A stretch of DNA of 8,156 nucleotides from Acidobacteriota bacterium (lineage in GTDB: Bacteria; Acidobacteriota; Terriglobia; UBA7540). The stretch spans positions 1 through 8,156 of the forward strand of contig JAJYJL010000294.1 in assembly GCA_021789565.1 (NCBI GenBank). Reading direction: 5' to 3'. Positions 6,067 through 8,156 of the stretch are shown one piece after another. Within the stretch, counting starts at the first letter, position 1, and every line of letters starts with the position of its first letter. The position numbers were made by a program, and so were the translations under genes. Below the pieces are notes generated by a model. That model saw nothing but the letters and a program-made list of their open reading frames with translations, made no database searches and was not told where the DNA came from.

Positions 6067-6818
6067 TGGCTGATATGCTGGACCCTCAGGTCCATTTTCT
6101 CCTTATGCGCGGCCAAACAGGCGATATAACCATTCAGGTAACGTGCGAGAGCGGCGGCGGCGCGCGAGCTTCGCATCCCCAACTGCGCCAGCGGCCACGC
6201 CTGCCGGGGATCACAGGCCACCTGTCCCAGAACCCGGGCCATACTGATGCGCCCTGAAGAGTCAAGCGCGCTGTCAAAATTGCACGGCAAATCCATCTCA
6301 GCGGAATCGGACACGCTGCGCACTGCTACGCAGGGCACCCCCAACCCGCGCATTTCTTTCATGATAGCAAAAGATTCCATATCCACTGCATCGGCGAAGG
6401 TGCTGATGCGCCGTTTTTCCTGCGCGGTACGGACCACATGGGCAGAACTGATAAACCGCTCCACCGGCTTTGCTCCGCACTCCACGGCGGCGGTGAAAAG
6501 CTCTTCATCGCTTTCATACTCGTGTTCGCTGTTTTCTGCGCGGACCGAGCGCGCCGCCAGGATTTCCCCCGGCCGGTGCTGATGTTTCAGGCCGCCTGCC
6601 AGGCCCGAAGTGATGCAAAGATCAGGGACCTGATCCACAAAGTTGCGGATGGAGCGCGCCGCATTCGCGGGCCCGACTCCGGTGAGGATGACGCGGACGT
6701 TTTGATCGGCGATTTCTGCGCGGAAGTCGCGGCCATTCACGGAAGCAGACTGAAACCTCCCAAGCCGAAGCCACGGCTTGAATTCCCAATCGACCGCAAA
6801 TGTCACCAGTATTCTCAT
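6063..6818 (-). CDS. hpnG: Hopanoid-associated nucleoside phosphorylase HpnG
   Basis: This 251-residue protein belongs to the nucleoside phosphorylase/nucleosidase superfamily. In hopanoid producers HpnG removes adenine from adenosylhopane, giving ribosylhopane or its phosphorylated form, the precursor of C35 bacteriohopanepolyols. Visible motifs are E12 in AVDWEF, TGVGPANA (46-53), SGLAGGL (71-77), VDMESF (145-150) and VRSVSDSA (166-173). E12, E148 and D171 correspond to the catalytic and ribose-binding residues E12, E174 and D197 of MTA/SAH nucleosidases. No signal peptide is seen, so it is cytosolic. AGGA lies about 6 bases before the ATG. It starts 12 bases after the hpnA stop and overlaps the next dehydrogenase gene by 4 bases. 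The family alone would allow an MTA/SAH nucleosidase, but the neighbours hpnH and hpnA make HpnG the better call. Confidence 0.88.
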   Translation of the reverse strand: MRILVTFAVDWEFKPWLRLGRFQSASVNGRDFRAEIADQNVRVILTGVGPANAARSIRNFVDQVPDLCITSGLAGGLKHQHRPGEILAARSVRAENSEHEYESDEELFTAAVECGAKPVERFISSAHVVRTAQEKRRISTFADAVDMESFAIMKEMRGLGVPCVAVRSVSDSAEMDLPCNFDSALDSSGRISMARVLGQVACDPRQAWPLAQLGMRSSRAAAALARYLNGYIACLAAHKEKMDLRVQHISQ

Positions 6819-6830
6819 CGGGATTCCTGC

Positions 6831-7856
6831 CTACGCAGCCCTCCCAAAATTTGCTGCCGCGGCGCTTCGAAGGCGTGCGTAACCGTTGTGTTCATACCAG
6901 GCCACTGCACGTTCCAGGGCCGCCTCGACGGAGCCGGCCGTAAAACCAAGTTCATCGGATGCCTTTGAGCAATCCACGAACATTTTGTGCCGGGCCATCC
7001 GAACCCCTTCCAGGGGGATTCGCGGCTGGCGGTTCAGAACGCGTGAAAATACCTGGTCGGCGTATCCGGCGGCCATGGCAACGGCATGAGGCAGGCGAAC
7101 CCGCGGGCTGCGCCGTCCGCTGATTTTTGCCAGGAGGTCCAGGATTTCCTTCAGCAGCATATTGCGGCCACCCAGGATATATCGTTCGCCCACTCGGCCG
7201 TGTTCGGCGGCGATCCAGTGCCCCCGCGCGACATCTTCAACAGGCACCCAGTTGAGGCCCGTTTCCACGTAAGCAGGCATTCGGCCATTCAGGAAATCAA
7301 CGATGATGCGTCCGGTCGGTGTGGGTTTCCAGTCGCCCGGGCCGACTGGGGCAGTAGGGTTCACTACCACAACGGGCACTCCCGCACGTGCCGCACTCAA
7401 AGCTTCTTTCTCTGCCATAAACTTTGAGCGCTTGTAATGGCCGATCATTTCGTCAAGCCGGGCCTCGGTGGCCTCATTGGGAAGGGCGCCGGCGCGGTCC
7501 ACGGCAATGGTCGCTACGCTGCTGGTAACCACGATGCGCCGGACTCCTGCCCGCTTTGCTGCTTCGAGCAGGTTTCGCGTGCCGGCCACATTGGCATCGT
7601 AAATTTCCTGGGGGTTCGATGCGCCCAGGCGATAGTCGGCGGCAACGTGAAAGATCCGGTCAACGCCTTTGACGGCCGGGTCGAGTGATTCGGGGTTTCG
7701 CAGGTCGCCGTAAACTTTTTCGAAGGGCATTCCTTCGAGCGCCGCCAGGCTGCTTTGGGGGCGGACCAGGACGCGGACCTGCTCACCACGATCCAGCAGC
7801 ACACGCGCCACGTGGCTTCCCACAAAGCCGCTGGCCCCTGTTACAAGAGAAGTCAT
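6831..7856 (-). CDS. hpnA: Hopanoid-associated NAD-dependent sugar epimerase HpnA
   Basis: This 341-residue protein is of the extended short-chain dehydrogenase/epimerase family. It shows GASGFVG at 7-13 (NAD binding), GDLRN at 50-54, the HVAADYRL block at 70-77 characteristic of HpnA, TSS at 111-113, and the catalytic pair Y141 and K145 (YKRSK). The exact reaction of HpnA is not established; it is usually found in hopanoid clusters and is thought to modify the sugar part of a hopanoid or its precursor. The reading frame is open upstream to a GTG at 7919, but the true start is almost certainly ATG 7856. That ATG begins the Rossmann fold (MTSLVTGASG) and overlaps the hpnH stop as ATGA, and the upstream codons lie inside the hpnH reading frame. 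The C-terminal Ala-rich tail is of no known significance. Confidence 0.9.
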   Translation of the reverse strand: MTSLVTGASGFVGSHVARVLLDRGEQVRVLVRPQSSLAALEGMPFEKVYGDLRNPESLDPAVKGVDRIFHVAADYRLGASNPQEIYDANVAGTRNLLEAAKRAGVRRIVVTSSVATIAVDRAGALPNEATEARLDEMIGHYKRSKFMAEKEALSAARAGVPVVVVNPTAPVGPGDWKPTPTGRIIVDFLNGRMPAYVETGLNWVPVEDVARGHWIAAEHGRVGERYILGGRNMLLKEILDLLAKISGRRSPRVRLPHAVAMAAGYADQVFSRVLNRQPRIPLEGVRMARHKMFVDCSKASDELGFTAGSVEAALERAVAWYEHNGYARLRSAAAANFGRAA

Positions 7857-8156
7857 CCTACCGGTCCATTTGCGTAAGAGGCGCCGTTGTGCCCGTTTTT
7901 GGGGCTGGTCATCTGCCACTTCAACAGCTTCCAGGTGTCGGGGAAGGTGCGATTAGCTCCCAGCACCGCAGAAGGTTCAAATCCCACGTGCACCATGCAG
8001 TGCTCGCATCGGGGATCATTCCCGGGCCCATACTTTTCCCATGGAGTGCTCTCCATAAATTCTTTGAAGGTGGCGTAGTGCCCGTCGGTGATCAGGTAGC
8101 ACGGCCCTTTCCATCCGCGCGGATTGTAGGTTGGGTTGCCCCAGGCCGTGAGATCG
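7853..8156 (-). CDS. hpnH: Adenosylhopene synthase HpnH, C-terminal fragment (5' end outside window)
   Basis: Only the last 100 codons and the TGA (7853-7855) are present. HpnH is a radical-SAM enzyme that joins the 5'-deoxyadenosyl group to diploptene, the first step in extending hopanoids to C35. The fragment lies in the DUF3463-type C-terminal domain: it begins DLTAWGNPTYNPRGW, continues with PCYLITDGHY, and has DPRCEHCMVHVGFEPSAVLG near its residues 47-66. Three cysteines are visible, at fragment positions 19, 50 and 53, and may bind a metal or extra cluster. The radical-SAM CxxxCxxC motif would be upstream and cannot be checked. The stop overlaps the hpnA ATG (ATGA), so it heads the operon seen here, although the promoter is off the edge. 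A related radical-SAM/DUF3463 protein is possible, but hpnA and hpnG downstream support the name. Confidence 0.88.
   Translation of the reverse strand, partial: DLTAWGNPTYNPRGWKGPCYLITDGHYATFKEFMESTPWEKYGPGNDPRCEHCMVHVGFEPSAVLGANRTFPDTWKLLKWQMTSPKNGHNGASYANGPVG

Noticed and set aside
6438..6968. 176-codon open frame on the plus strand
   Set aside because: It is antisense across hpnG and the end of hpnA, and crosses a real gene boundary; no supporting features.
7857..7919. N-terminal extension of HpnA starting at GTG 7919
   Set aside because: These codons lie inside the hpnH reading frame and precede the Rossmann fold with a basic, unrelated stretch. ATG 7856 with its ATGA overlap is the natural start.

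Overview
This window looks like part of an acidobacterial chromosome or metagenome contig. It is GC-rich, and every supported gene lies on the minus strand, so transcription runs from the right edge to the left. The acidobacterial guess is an inference. It rests on a compact hopanoid gene set next to a PEGA-domain/coiled-coil membrane protein pair of a style I associate with Acidobacteriota, plus a secreted GH78 rhamnosidase. No rRNA or other phylogenetic marker is present to prove it.

Right part (8156 down to 3899): a tightly packed operon. It begins with the C-terminal 100 codons of hpnH, which encodes the radical-SAM adenosylhopene synthase. Next come hpnA (hopanoid-associated NAD-dependent epimerase), hpnG (hopanoid-associated nucleoside phosphorylase), and two zinc-dependent medium-chain dehydrogenases. 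The junctions are ATGA, 12 nt, ATGA and TAATG, so all five genes should be co-transcribed and largely translationally coupled. HpnH attaches adenosine to diploptene and HpnG removes adenine to give ribosylhopane. The next step to bacteriohopanetetrol is reduction of a sugar aldehyde to a polyol, which is chemistry typical of polyol-dehydrogenase-like MDR enzymes. The two dehydrogenases are therefore plausible candidates for that step; this is a hypothesis, not a demonstrated function.

Middle (3898 to 1868): a 420-base non-coding gap holds three hairpins close to the operon end. It also holds an AT-rich island with a good promoter candidate and a perfect 7-4-7 inverted repeat just downstream of it. 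Then comes a two-gene unit: an exported PEGA-domain protein and a single-pass membrane protein with coiled coils, a Pro/Ala-rich linker and an unrecognised C-terminal domain. Both act at the envelope, but their function is unknown.

Left part (1867 to 1): a 301-base gap with a GC hairpin and a near-consensus sigma70-type promoter (17-base spacer). It drives a secreted GH78-type alpha-L-rhamnosidase, of which the first 522 codons are present before the window edge. No tRNA, rRNA, CRISPR array, insertion sequence or phage gene was seen.
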